Assembly (NCBI GenBank): GCA_023432985.1
Contig: JAEZEQ010000008.1
Location: forward strand, 1-18,942
Source: Bacteroidota bacterium
GTDB lineage: Bacteria; Bacteroidota; Bacteroidia; CAIKAF01
Direction: 5' to 3'
DNA length: 18,942 nt
The position numbers were made by a program, and so were the translations under genes. This document shows, piece after piece, positions 1 through 7,152 of this stretch (positions are counted from its first letter, which is position 1; each line of letters opens with the position of its first letter). The notes under the pieces were generated by a model. That model was not told the DNA's origin, made no database searches, and saw only the letters and a list, made by a program, of their open reading frames with translations.

Positions 1-653
1 TTTTCATATCCGGAAAGGCGTATCTCCGTATAACCCAATTCGGGATTCTCCACTATCTCGTAGGGCAAATCGCTTACGGATTCTATGGAAAAGGAATTGC
101 TGTCTATTTTATGAAATATGCGAATGGTATTAAAATCGTACCACCCTTCTACTCTGTTATTGGGATCTATACTCACTTCTGTCAACGTATCTTTTGTACT
201 AACGCTAACCCCACTCAGACCCAATTCGCAATAAGCCGCCTGCACACTCCTGCATGCCGTCCATGTACCGGTATAAGTCACCGAATAATTAGACGGACTA
301 TTGGTGCGAGCCATTTTGAACGGGAAAACAAAACCCCTTGGTCCCCCCAATCCGGGCAACATATGCACCAGCTTATCCCGAAAACGACCGCTGTGTATAT
401 CGGCCTGCACATGCGACCCACCCAAATGCACCACATTTATATTTCCCAATCCCTTAAATAAAAGTTGATCCATTTTTCTGAAAAACCCGAGCAAACGCGT
501 ACTATCTCCCGGAGAATAAATGCGGTTTAAATCATAGCGCACAAAATCATAAGGATGCTCTCCCACCGCATATTGAGGATATTGCGCCCATGTATCTCCG
601 ACCGCAATGAAAATCCACACTATGCATATTATGCTATTTCTTAATTGTATCAT
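1..653 (-). CDS. Secreted SGNH/GDSL-type hydrolase-like protein, partial (C-terminus outside window)
   Basis: The frame is open from an ATG at 653 to the left edge, giving 217 residues of an unfinished protein. The N-terminus is a signal peptide: a hydrophobic stretch at residues 8-18 and a probable cleavage after TWA at residue 23. Residues 73-92 (VVHLGGSHVQADIHSGRFRD) align closely with the block-I region of the gene just upstream, so the two are paralogues. The catalytic Ser of an SGNH hydrolase would be S80, but the preceding Asp of the classical GDS motif is Gly here. The start lies 20 nt inside the upstream gene, which suggests translational coupling. The likely role, inferred from the family, is hydrolysis or transfer of acyl groups on a cell-surface glycan. 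The remaining catalytic residues (Asn, Asp/His) would lie past the edge, so activity cannot be judged. Confidence 0.8.
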   Translation of the reverse strand, partial: MIQLRNSIICIVWIFIAVGDTWAQYPQYAVGEHPYDFVRYDLNRIYSPGDSTRLLGFFRKMDQLLFKGLGNINVVHLGGSHVQADIHSGRFRDKLVHMLPGLGGPRGFVFPFKMARTNSPSNYSVTYTGTWTACRSVQAAYCELGLSGVSVSTKDTLTEVSIDPNNRVEGWYDFNTIRIFHKIDSNSFSIESVSDLPYEIVENPELGYTEIRLSGYE

Positions 654-2067
654 AGGTACTGCTGCTTTGCAATCTTTCCATCTTTTTCAAAAAACGAAAA
701 GCATTATAATCGTCTATCAAGGCTTGGGTAAATATTTCGGCAATTTTCTCTGAACCCCCTCGTGTAAAATGTATATAATCTTTCCCGGCTAAACCTTGTT
801 TCACCCAGCTTGGCATAGAATTACGTCCGCCCATGGCACCATACATATCCCAAAAAGCACATCCGGTTTCGAATGAAGCCTCTTTCAATGCCGAGTTTAC
901 TTCTTCTAAATAAGGATAGGTTTGCAATTTCCCGTCAACGCTTTTACTCATATCGGCGGGACCAATGGTGATAATAGCTGCATCGGGTGCCACTTTTCTC
1001 ATATATTCCAATTGTCGCTTGAATTCGCTTTTAAAATTTTCTACATTCTTTGGCCCCTTAATCGACGGCAAGGCATTTCCGCCAAACTCCATCAATATCA
1101 AACGGGTCTGCATTAAATCCATCATTTTCTTGAATCCCGCTTCTTCAACCGCCGTAAAACGTGTTCCCGAACTTCCGCGCATAGGCACATTATCAACGGT
1201 AACACCCGGACCACCATCCATGGCTATACCATAAACCTCGGGCGATGGACCATTAAATTGTAAAGTAAAACTACTCGGTAAGGAAGCAAAACTCAATTTC
1301 ACAACCTGCACCCCTTTCGAGGCCGGCAATGGTACAGATTTTCCGCCCAAAGAAACCGAACAATCGCCCTCTGTCTGCCCATAATAAATGCGCACATTGC
1401 TAATATTCTTATTGCGAGCATAGCCTATATTGCTTTTGGAAAATTGAATATGCGCCTCTTCTCCTTCATATTTACAAACAGCCAGCATAGCACCGTATCG
1501 CCTGTGATCTGCCTTCTGTTCTATAGTACCGAAAGCGGCATAACGCACCCAGTTTTCTGAAGATTTCTGAAAAATGGAAGATGCCCCTATAGGCTGCAAT
1601 GCCGGCACCAATCCGGCTCCCGAACCACCAAACAACTCCTGCAATCTGTCGCGTAAATATCCACTGATCCGATCTCCCTCTATCTGCGAATCGCCATAAT
1701 GCACCACGCGTATGAGCTGATCTTTTTCGTCCCGAACCAAATCCAAAGCCTCGAAAAAAGGATATAAAATTTCTTTGTGCGCCTCGTGATATTTTATCCG
1801 CGTAGGGTCATTAGGATCGTTTCTGAATAATTTCAACGAATCGGATATGCTTAAAGAATCCCGGATAAAAAGACTGTCCCGGCGAATTTCCAAAACAAAA
1901 TCAACATCTTTATAGGTTATGGTATCGTAGAGCATATCTTCCCAATGTGCAAAACGCAAGGTAAAATCATCGTTTAATTTTATTCCTTCTTTCGGAAAAA
2001 TAAAACTTGCTATGCCCAGCAAAACAAGACAACTAAGTATAAAGACAAAGACATTAATGGGCTTCAT
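634..2067 (-). CDS. Membrane-anchored SGNH/GDSL-type hydrolase
   Basis: The protein has 477 residues with an N-terminal membrane segment at about 5-24 and no clear cleavage site, so it is probably anchored facing the periplasm. SGNH features are visible: block I VVHYGDSQ with nucleophile S127, block III FGGNAL with oxyanion Gly/Asn at 329-331, and block V DYIHF with D430 and H433 completing the triad. About 150 residues separate blocks I and III, longer than in a minimal SGNH fold, so an inserted beta-type domain is likely. A TTG at 2076 in the same frame is a possible start, but the ATG at 2067 is chosen because it begins directly before the membrane segment. In the Bacteroidota such proteins often accompany MBOAT acyltransferases. 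No MBOAT gene is visible here, though one could lie left of the window. The exact substrate is unknown. Confidence 0.85.
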   Translation of the reverse strand: MKPINVFVFILSCLVLLGIASFIFPKEGIKLNDDFTLRFAHWEDMLYDTITYKDVDFVLEIRRDSLFIRDSLSISDSLKLFRNDPNDPTRIKYHEAHKEILYPFFEALDLVRDEKDQLIRVVHYGDSQIEGDRISGYLRDRLQELFGGSGAGLVPALQPIGASSIFQKSSENWVRYAAFGTIEQKADHRRYGAMLAVCKYEGEEAHIQFSKSNIGYARNKNISNVRIYYGQTEGDCSVSLGGKSVPLPASKGVQVVKLSFASLPSSFTLQFNGPSPEVYGIAMDGGPGVTVDNVPMRGSSGTRFTAVEEAGFKKMMDLMQTRLILMEFGGNALPSIKGPKNVENFKSEFKRQLEYMRKVAPDAAIITIGPADMSKSVDGKLQTYPYLEEVNSALKEASFETGCAFWDMYGAMGGRNSMPSWVKQGLAGKDYIHFTRGGSEKIAEIFTQALIDDYNAFRFLKKMERLQSSSTYDTIKK

Positions 2068-2073
2068 GTATAC

Positions 2074-2081
2074 CAAATTTA
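2074..2081 (-). promoter_or_regulatory. Candidate Bacteroidota -7 element for the SGNH operon
   Basis: TAAATTTG on the minus strand matches the TAnnTTTG consensus exactly. It ends only 6 nt before the ATG at 2067, so the transcript would have almost no leader. I see no TTG-type -33 box at about 18-20 nt upstream, and AT-rich gaps produce this octamer by chance fairly often. Confidence 0.35.
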
Positions 2082-2181
2082 TGCAACAAATGTAAAGGGG
2101 AAATTTGCTCTAATCTTATTCCATGGTAAATGTTTTCAACATAAATCGGTAAAAAGAAATATGAATGCGATGCGAAATGCC

Positions 2182-2189
2182 TAAATTTG
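2182..2189 (+). promoter_or_regulatory. Candidate Bacteroidota -7 element for yicC-metG
   Basis: TAAATTTG on the plus strand matches TAnnTTTG exactly and lies 15 nt before the yicC ATG, giving a predicted leader of roughly ten nucleotides. No clear -33 TTG is present upstream. It is divergent from the similar element at 2074-2081, so the 137-bp gap probably serves both operons. Confidence 0.4.
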
Positions 2190-2204
2190 CACAAATTTAT
2201 ACGC

Positions 2205-3080
2205 ATGTTACAATCGATGACGGGTTTCGGCAAAGGAGCCGCAGAAAGTGAAAACTTTAGGATAAGGGTAGAAATACGTTGCCTGAACAGCCGCAATATG
2301 GATATACTCCTGAAATTACCTTCGGCTTTCAGAGAAATGGAACACGAAATTCGTTCGCTTATTTCCGACAAATTGCATCGCGGTAAAGCCGATATATGGA
2401 TTATTGCAGAAAATACGCAAACGGATGCGGGTGGCCGACTAAATCAGTCTTTTGTACACGCAATTTTTAACGAAGTAAAACAGTTTACAACTCAGGTAAA
2501 TCTCCCCGATAACGGCATACTCGAAGCCATTTTACGCATGCCCGAAGCTTTTAAATCGGATGAGTCCACGGCCGAAAAAAATGATATGGAAGCATTGAAA
2601 AATGCCCTTAATGAAGCATTGATTCAAGTTGGAGAATTCCGAAATCAGGAAGGCGAATATTTACAGGTCGACTTATTGAAACGCATTGAAAATATCGAAG
2701 CGGGTAAAGCACAACTGGTACCCTTCGAACAACCCCGTATCGATCGCATGCGTAAAAGATTGAGCGAAAACCTGCACGCTTCGGTCGGAATTACCGCTAT
2801 TGACGCCAATCGTCTCGAAGAAGAACTGATTTATTACCTCGAAAAACTGGATATCACCGAAGAAAAAGTGCGCCTCACCGGACACCTTCAGTATTTTAGA
2901 GATTTGGTGAAAAATGAAGGTAGCGACGCAGGTCGTAAATTGGGATTTTTGGCTCAGGAAATCGGTCGAGAAATCAATACGATCGGAAGTAAAGCCAATG
3001 ATGCCGATATACAGAAAATTGTAGTCGGAATGAAGGACGAACTCGAAAAAATTAAAGAACAATTGCTCAATATTCTCTAA
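2205..3080 (+). CDS. yicC: YicC/YloC family endoribonuclease
   Basis: The protein has 291 residues, the usual length for this family. It opens with MLQSMTGFGKG, the family's hallmark N-terminus. The C-terminal DUF1732-type region is also clear: DITEEKVRLTGHL, GRKLGFLAQEIGRE and NTIGSKA are followed by a Lys/Glu-rich helix ending in EQLLNIL. E. coli YicC is a metal-dependent endoribonuclease implicated in small-RNA decay. A TTG at 2187 would add six residues, but the ATG at 2205 reproduces the family start exactly. The gene ends 4 nt before metG, so the two are almost certainly co-transcribed. In many genomes yicC is followed by gmk (guanylate kinase); here metG takes that place. Confidence 0.93.
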   Translation: MLQSMTGFGKGAAESENFRIRVEIRCLNSRNMDILLKLPSAFREMEHEIRSLISDKLHRGKADIWIIAENTQTDAGGRLNQSFVHAIFNEVKQFTTQVNLPDNGILEAILRMPEAFKSDESTAEKNDMEALKNALNEALIQVGEFRNQEGEYLQVDLLKRIENIEAGKAQLVPFEQPRIDRMRKRLSENLHASVGITAIDANRLEEELIYYLEKLDITEEKVRLTGHLQYFRDLVKNEGSDAGRKLGFLAQEIGREINTIGSKANDADIQKIVVGMKDELEKIKEQLLNIL

Positions 3081-3084
3081 AAAT

Positions 3085-5223
3085 ATGCATACTGCCGAAT
3101 CGAAAAGATATACGCTTACAGCCGCCTTGCCTTATGCCAACGGACCGGTACATATTGGGCATCTCGCCGGATGCTATATCCCCGCCGATATTTATGCCCG
3201 ATACCTGCGACTCAAAAACCGGGATGTACTCTTTGTATGCGGATCGGACGAACATGGAATTCCCATTACGATTAAAGCCAAACAAGAAGGCAAATCCCCG
3301 CAGGAAGTGGTCGACCATTACCACCATATCATGCAGGAAGCTTTCCGGAAATTTGGCATTTCTTTCGATATGTATTCCCGTACCAGCTCCCCTATTCATA
3401 AGGAAACTGCCTCGGATTTTTTTATGCATTTGTACGAAAAAGGTGCATTGCTTGAAAAAACTTCGCTCGAATATTTTGATACAGAAGCCAACGAATTCCT
3501 CGCCGATCGCTATATAACCGGGAATTGCCCCTCTTGCGGAAACCCAAATGCATATGGCGATCAATGCGAAAAATGCGGAAAATCTTTAAGTCCGGACGAA
3601 CTCCTGGAACCGAAAAGTAAATTATCGGGAAGTACACCCGTGAAAAAGGAAACCAAACACTGGTATATAGACCTGGGAAATCATCAGGATACCTGGCTCA
3701 AGGATTGGATTGCATCGAAAAAGGATACTTGGAAAAGTAATGTTTACGGCCAATGTATGAGCTGGCTCGGTGAAGGGGATAATAAACTGAAACCCCGCGC
3801 CGTTACCCGTGACCTTTCCTGGGGCGTAGCCCTGCCAAACAGTATACCCGGACATGAAGGAAAAGTGCTCTATGTATGGTTCGATGCACCTATAGGATAT
3901 ATTTCGGCTACGAAAGATTTTTTTAGTCAGAATAAACCCAAACCCAATTGGGTGAAAGGAAATCGATGGGAAGATTATTGGAAAAAGGAAGGAAATTCAA
4001 ATTTAATTCACTTTATAGGTAAGGATAATATTGTATTTCACTGTATTATTTTCCCGGCTATGCTCGAAGCCCATGGCGACTTTGTGAGACCGGAACAGGT
4101 GCCCGCAAATGAATTCCTGAATCTGGAAGGAGATAAAATATCTACCTCTCGAAACTGGGCTGTCTGGCTCCATGAATACCTGGAAGAAATGCCCGGAAAA
4201 GAAGACGAATTGCGCTATGTGCTCACCGCAAATATGCCGGAAACAAAGGATAATGATTTTGTTTGGAAATATGACGGAACAGACAATAGTACGGATAGTT
4301 ATCAGGCTAAAGTAAATAACGAACTGGTAAATAATCTTGGCAATTTTGTGCAACGCGTTTTTGTGCTTACGCATAAATATTTCGAAGGCAAAGTTCCCAC
4401 CCCTTCAGCAAATGCAATGGAAGGCGAACATGCTGCACTCTATGATAAAATAAAGGAAACGGTGCTGAACGTAGAAAAACGAACTGAACAGTTTGAATTC
4501 AGAGCGGCCTTACTCGAAATTATGAAATTATCGGGATACGGAAATCAGTATTTGCAAAGTCATGAACCCTGGAAACAATTTGCCGAAAACCCGCAAAAAA
4601 CTGCGGATGTACTCTTCAATTGTTTGCAACTCACCTCCGCCTTGTCGATTCTGCTGGAGCCCTATTTGCCGTCTACAGCACAAAAATTGAGAAATGGACT
4701 CAATCTGTCCGGACTAAATTGGCAGCTCCTGAACGAAAAGCAAATTCTTTCAAGCGGCCACCCCATCAATGAAGCACAACATTTATTCAAGAGAATTGAA
4801 GATGCCGAAATGGATAAACAACTCGATAAACTGAAAGCCGCTAAAGATGCTCAGACAAATGGAGATGAAGGCTCAATGTCTATTCCTCCTTTTAAAGACG
4901 AAATTCAATTCGACGATTTTGCAAAAATAGACTTGAGAGTCGGTCGCATTATCGAAGCCGTTAAAGTACCTAAAGCCGATAAATTATTGCAACTGACGGT
5001 GGATACAGGCATAGACAAACGCACCATTCTCAGCGGTATTGCCCAACATTTTTCGCCCGAAGAAATTATTGGAAAAGATGTATGTGTATTGGTGAATTTA
5101 GCACCTCGAAAAATGAGAGGAATTGATAGTGCAGGGATGATTCTTATGGCTGAAGATGAAAATGGGAAACTCTATTTTGTAAAACCTGAAGAACCCATAA
5201 ATCCCGGATCCGAAATCAGATAA
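3085..5223 (+). CDS. metG: Methionyl-tRNA synthetase with C-terminal tRNA-binding domain
   Basis: This cytosolic enzyme charges tRNA-Met with methionine using ATP. The 712 residues contain the class I signature HIGH at 23-26, a zinc knuckle with C148, C151, C161 and C164, and the KMSKS-loop equivalent KISTS at 351-355. The anticodon-binding helical domain follows at roughly 395-545. A linker rich in Lys, Asp and Ala then leads to an EMAP/Trbp111-type OB-fold from about 605 to the end (DLRVGRIIEAVKVPKADKL, LAPRKMRG), which helps dimerisation and tRNA binding. The length and domain order are typical of the long MetG form. The ATG at 3085 lies 4 nt after the yicC stop, and the next gene starts 39 nt after the stop. 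No key residue is missing. Confidence 0.98.
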   Translation: MHTAESKRYTLTAALPYANGPVHIGHLAGCYIPADIYARYLRLKNRDVLFVCGSDEHGIPITIKAKQEGKSPQEVVDHYHHIMQEAFRKFGISFDMYSRTSSPIHKETASDFFMHLYEKGALLEKTSLEYFDTEANEFLADRYITGNCPSCGNPNAYGDQCEKCGKSLSPDELLEPKSKLSGSTPVKKETKHWYIDLGNHQDTWLKDWIASKKDTWKSNVYGQCMSWLGEGDNKLKPRAVTRDLSWGVALPNSIPGHEGKVLYVWFDAPIGYISATKDFFSQNKPKPNWVKGNRWEDYWKKEGNSNLIHFIGKDNIVFHCIIFPAMLEAHGDFVRPEQVPANEFLNLEGDKISTSRNWAVWLHEYLEEMPGKEDELRYVLTANMPETKDNDFVWKYDGTDNSTDSYQAKVNNELVNNLGNFVQRVFVLTHKYFEGKVPTPSANAMEGEHAALYDKIKETVLNVEKRTEQFEFRAALLEIMKLSGYGNQYLQSHEPWKQFAENPQKTADVLFNCLQLTSALSILLEPYLPSTAQKLRNGLNLSGLNWQLLNEKQILSSGHPINEAQHLFKRIEDAEMDKQLDKLKAAKDAQTNGDEGSMSIPPFKDEIQFDDFAKIDLRVGRIIEAVKVPKADKLLQLTVDTGIDKRTILSGIAQHFSPEEIIGKDVCVLVNLAPRKMRGIDSAGMILMAEDENGKLYFVKPEEPINPGSEIR

Positions 5224-5262
5224 TTTTTCATATATTCATCATCTTAAATCAATCGAAAACTT

Positions 5263-5688
5263 ATGAAACAAGGACTGAAAATTGCACTTATTATCAGTTT
5301 GGTGCTGGCAAGCATTTCGGCCGCACTGCTTTATTATAATTATTATTTTGTATTCAGCGAAGGAACCCGTGTGGGTGTGTTGATTAAATTCAGCAAGAAA
5401 GGCAATGTATTCAAAACCTATGAAGGCGAAATTATTCAGCCCGGAATTACATCCAACTCCGGAGCAAACAGCAATATGCGCTCTAATACTTTTAAGTTTT
5501 CTGTCACCAATAAAGTCCTCGCCGATTCTTTAATGGGACTGCAGGGGCAGGAGTTGGAATTGCATTACAAACAGTTCAAGAAAAACCTCCCTTGGCGCGG
5601 AGATGCCTATACAGACCAAGATGGACAATATATAATAGACGAATTGGTGCGCGTGAAAAACCATACACCCAATGCATATGGATTATAA
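5263..5688 (+). CDS. Conserved small membrane-anchored protein, unknown function
   Basis: The protein has 141 residues. The N-terminus is a single membrane-spanning or signal-anchor segment at about residues 6-25, followed by a soluble part with GTRVGVLIKFSKKGNVFKTYEGEI. I recall this pattern (an EGxRxGxLxKxSxKGxxFKTxEGE-like block) from a family conserved across Bacteroidota whose members are often mislabelled in databases as 6-phosphogluconate dehydrogenase. No Rossmann fold or catalytic motif of that enzyme is present here, so that name should not be used. The C-terminal half (LQGQELELHYKQF, DGQYIIDELVRV) looks like a small beta-rich domain. It starts 39 nt after metG and overlaps the next gene by 17 nt, so it probably belongs to the same operon. 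The function is unknown. Confidence 0.85.
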   Translation: MKQGLKIALIISLVLASISAALLYYNYYFVFSEGTRVGVLIKFSKKGNVFKTYEGEIIQPGITSNSGANSNMRSNTFKFSVTNKVLADSLMGLQGQELELHYKQFKKNLPWRGDAYTDQDGQYIIDELVRVKNHTPNAYGL

Positions 5689-6394
5689 ATTTCTCATTTT
5701 CTTAATCACTTTTTTACCCTCTTTAGCTTTTTCTCAAACTGTGAAGGATGGATTGGAATTTCGCAGTGATAAGAAAAATATTGAAATGAGTATGCAAGGC
5801 AGCGATTTGCCCTTTCAAAAAACGGAAATAATCCGACTAAAAATTCATCCCCATTTTCACAAGCACGATGAAGACTTTCAACTCGACACCATATTGGTCT
5901 ATACGGCGGACTGGGTAAAGGAATACGGCGGATTGGAAAGTGGCTTATACGCACTCCATATTCAAGGTAAAAAATTGCATAAAATGAACCGACTTATGGT
6001 GCGCATTGGCGACCCCATGAGTCCCCGACTCGAAAGCGATACCTTTGCCGTGGAAGTAAATATTTCATATAGAGGCGATGCGAAAATTAAAAAAGATATA
6101 GAATTGGCTCTTCATGTGAACGGCAGTTCGGCCCAATCTATGTCATGGGTCTATTTAAGTCCGCAAATCTCCCTGGAGCCCAATAAAGAAGAATGTTTGG
6201 AAGAGAATGCCCCTGCAGAGGTGGCCGATTTTAAATACGGATATGTACAGGAGATAAATTTTTACGGTGATATGCCTTCTAAATTCAGCACTTTTTACAA
6301 TGGTGGAAATAGGAAATATTGCTTCTATGGAGCGCCTAAATTGCCGATTAAAACAAGTGTGGAAGTGCGAAATATCATTTTGCGCCATTTTTAA
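5672..6394 (+). CDS. Secreted protein of unknown function
   Basis: The protein has 240 residues. A signal peptide spans about residues 1-22, with probable cleavage after AFS. The mature part is rich in beta-type segments and has several Cys (ECLEE near 169, KYCFYG near 217), which could pair after export. I recognise no domain. It starts inside the end of the preceding gene with a 17-nt overlap. A second in-frame ATG sits two codons later at 5678 and cannot be excluded as the true start. The next gene follows after 12 nt. The shared export signals and tight spacing suggest the three small genes after metG encode parts of one envelope function, but nothing in the sequence says which. Confidence 0.75.
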   Translation: MHMDYKFLIFLITFLPSLAFSQTVKDGLEFRSDKKNIEMSMQGSDLPFQKTEIIRLKIHPHFHKHDEDFQLDTILVYTADWVKEYGGLESGLYALHIQGKKLHKMNRLMVRIGDPMSPRLESDTFAVEVNISYRGDAKIKKDIELALHVNGSSAQSMSWVYLSPQISLEPNKEECLEENAPAEVADFKYGYVQEINFYGDMPSKFSTFYNGGNRKYCFYGAPKLPIKTSVEVRNIILRHF

Positions 6395-6406
6395 AGCAAG
6401 CAAATA

Positions 6407-6598
6407 ATGAAAAAGTATAGTCAGGTTTTCTACTTAATTATTTTCATTTTGGTGGAAATTTTGCTTGCTTATTTCACCTATAACAGCTCCTTTTTAAAAT
6501 GGGCTTTGGCTTTTCTGTTTGGCACCATACTCACCTGGGTCATCATAATAGGCGTATTTATTTTGCCTTTTAAAAAAGGAGATGATCATCACCATTAG
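6407..6598 (+). CDS. Small two-helix membrane protein, unknown function
   Basis: This is a 63-residue protein made almost entirely of two hydrophobic helices, at about 7-26 and 33-54, separated by a short polar turn (TYNSSFLK). It ends in a charged, His-rich tail (KKGDDHHH) that could bind metal or simply be cytoplasmic. It starts 12 nt after the upstream gene and ends only 10 bp from the convergent methyltransferase gene. Its spacing, its clean ATG and its hydrophobic pattern argue that it is real and not a chance frame. No family is recognised. Confidence 0.7.
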   Translation: MKKYSQVFYLIIFILVEILLAYFTYNSSFLKWALAFLFGTILTWVIIIGVFILPFKKGDDHHH

Positions 6599-6602
6599 AA
6601 AA

Positions 6603-6641
6603 TGGGAATTAATGGCTATTTAATTGCTTGAAAAATTCCCA
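6603..6641. terminator. Weak inverted repeat between convergent genes
   Basis: TGGGAATT (6603-6610) pairs with AATTCCCA (6634-6641) across a 23-nt loop. It covers the stop codon of the RNA methyltransferase and lies just after the convergent small membrane-protein gene. The long loop and absence of good T runs make it a poor terminator; it is the only candidate at this junction. Confidence 0.25.
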
Positions 6642-7142
6642 CATTATAACCCCTGCAGCCACGGAAACATTGAGGGAGTGCTTGGTTCCTTCTTGCGGAA
6701 TTTCGATCGCCCCATCGCATATTTCGAGCAATTCTGCCGAAACGCCGCGTACTTCATTTCCAAGTATCAAAACATATTTTTCCGCTTTGTGCAAGGTTAT
6801 TTTATGCAAAGGCGTACTCTGATCTGTTTGTTCGGCCGCCAATAGAATATAACCTTCCTTCTTTAATACTTTTAATGCGCTTATCAGGTCAGTATGATGC
6901 GTCCACTCGACTACATCCTGGGCACCCAATGCTGTTTTATGAATTTCGGGATCGGGGGGAATTGGCGTATAGCCCCCTAAAATCAAGCCCTGCATTTTAA
7001 AGGCATCGGCCGTTCGAAAAACCGAACCAACATTATGTCCGGATCGAATATTATCCAAAGCAATAATCAGCGGAATTTTGGGAATGGCCTTAAATTCATC
7101 GGCATTCCTTCTTTCCAGTTCTTCCAATTGCAATTGCCTCAA
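6609..7142 (-). CDS. SpoU/TrmH family RNA 2'-O-methyltransferase
   Basis: This SPOUT-fold enzyme transfers methyl from S-adenosylmethionine to a ribose 2'-OH in tRNA or rRNA; the target base cannot be read from sequence. The 177 residues carry all three family motifs. Motif 1 is DNIRSGHNVGSVFRTADAF, with N37 and R43. Motif 2 is LILGNEVRGVS, around 126-135. Motif 3 is EIPQEGTKHSLNVSVAAGV, with S156 and N158. The protein lacks the N-terminal substrate-binding extension of larger SpoU members. The start is a TTG at 7142, which overlaps the maeB stop as TTGA. No in-frame ATG occurs before residue 50, and starting here yields MRQLQLEELERRN, which resembles the MRKLKLEEL-type start I recall for Bacteroidota homologues. 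It is therefore the distal gene of a coupled pair with maeB. Confidence 0.92.
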   Translation of the reverse strand: MRQLQLEELERRNADEFKAIPKIPLIIALDNIRSGHNVGSVFRTADAFKMQGLILGGYTPIPPDPEIHKTALGAQDVVEWTHHTDLISALKVLKKEGYILLAAEQTDQSTPLHKITLHKAEKYVLILGNEVRGVSAELLEICDGAIEIPQEGTKHSLNVSVAAGVIMWEFFKQLNSH

Positions 7143-7152
7143 GACTCCTCCC
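7139..7152 (-). promoter_or_regulatory. SD-like sequence and TTGA stop/start overlap (maeB to RNA methyltransferase)
   Basis: On the minus strand GGGAGGAG (7152-7145) is followed after two bases by TTG (7142-7140), whose last two bases begin the maeB stop TGA (7141-7139). This arrangement decides the start of the methyltransferase. The purine run is close to a perfect anti-SD match, which is unusual in this window, although it also encodes the maeB C-terminus. Confidence 0.55.

Noticed and set aside
111..461. 116-codon plus-strand open frame
   Set aside because: It lies antisense to the SGNH-like partial gene, which has a signal peptide and a clear paralogue; the plus-strand translation shows no domain.
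5263..5688. Annotation as 6-phosphogluconate dehydrogenase
   Set aside because: At 141 residues with a membrane segment and no NADP-binding fold, the name does not fit.
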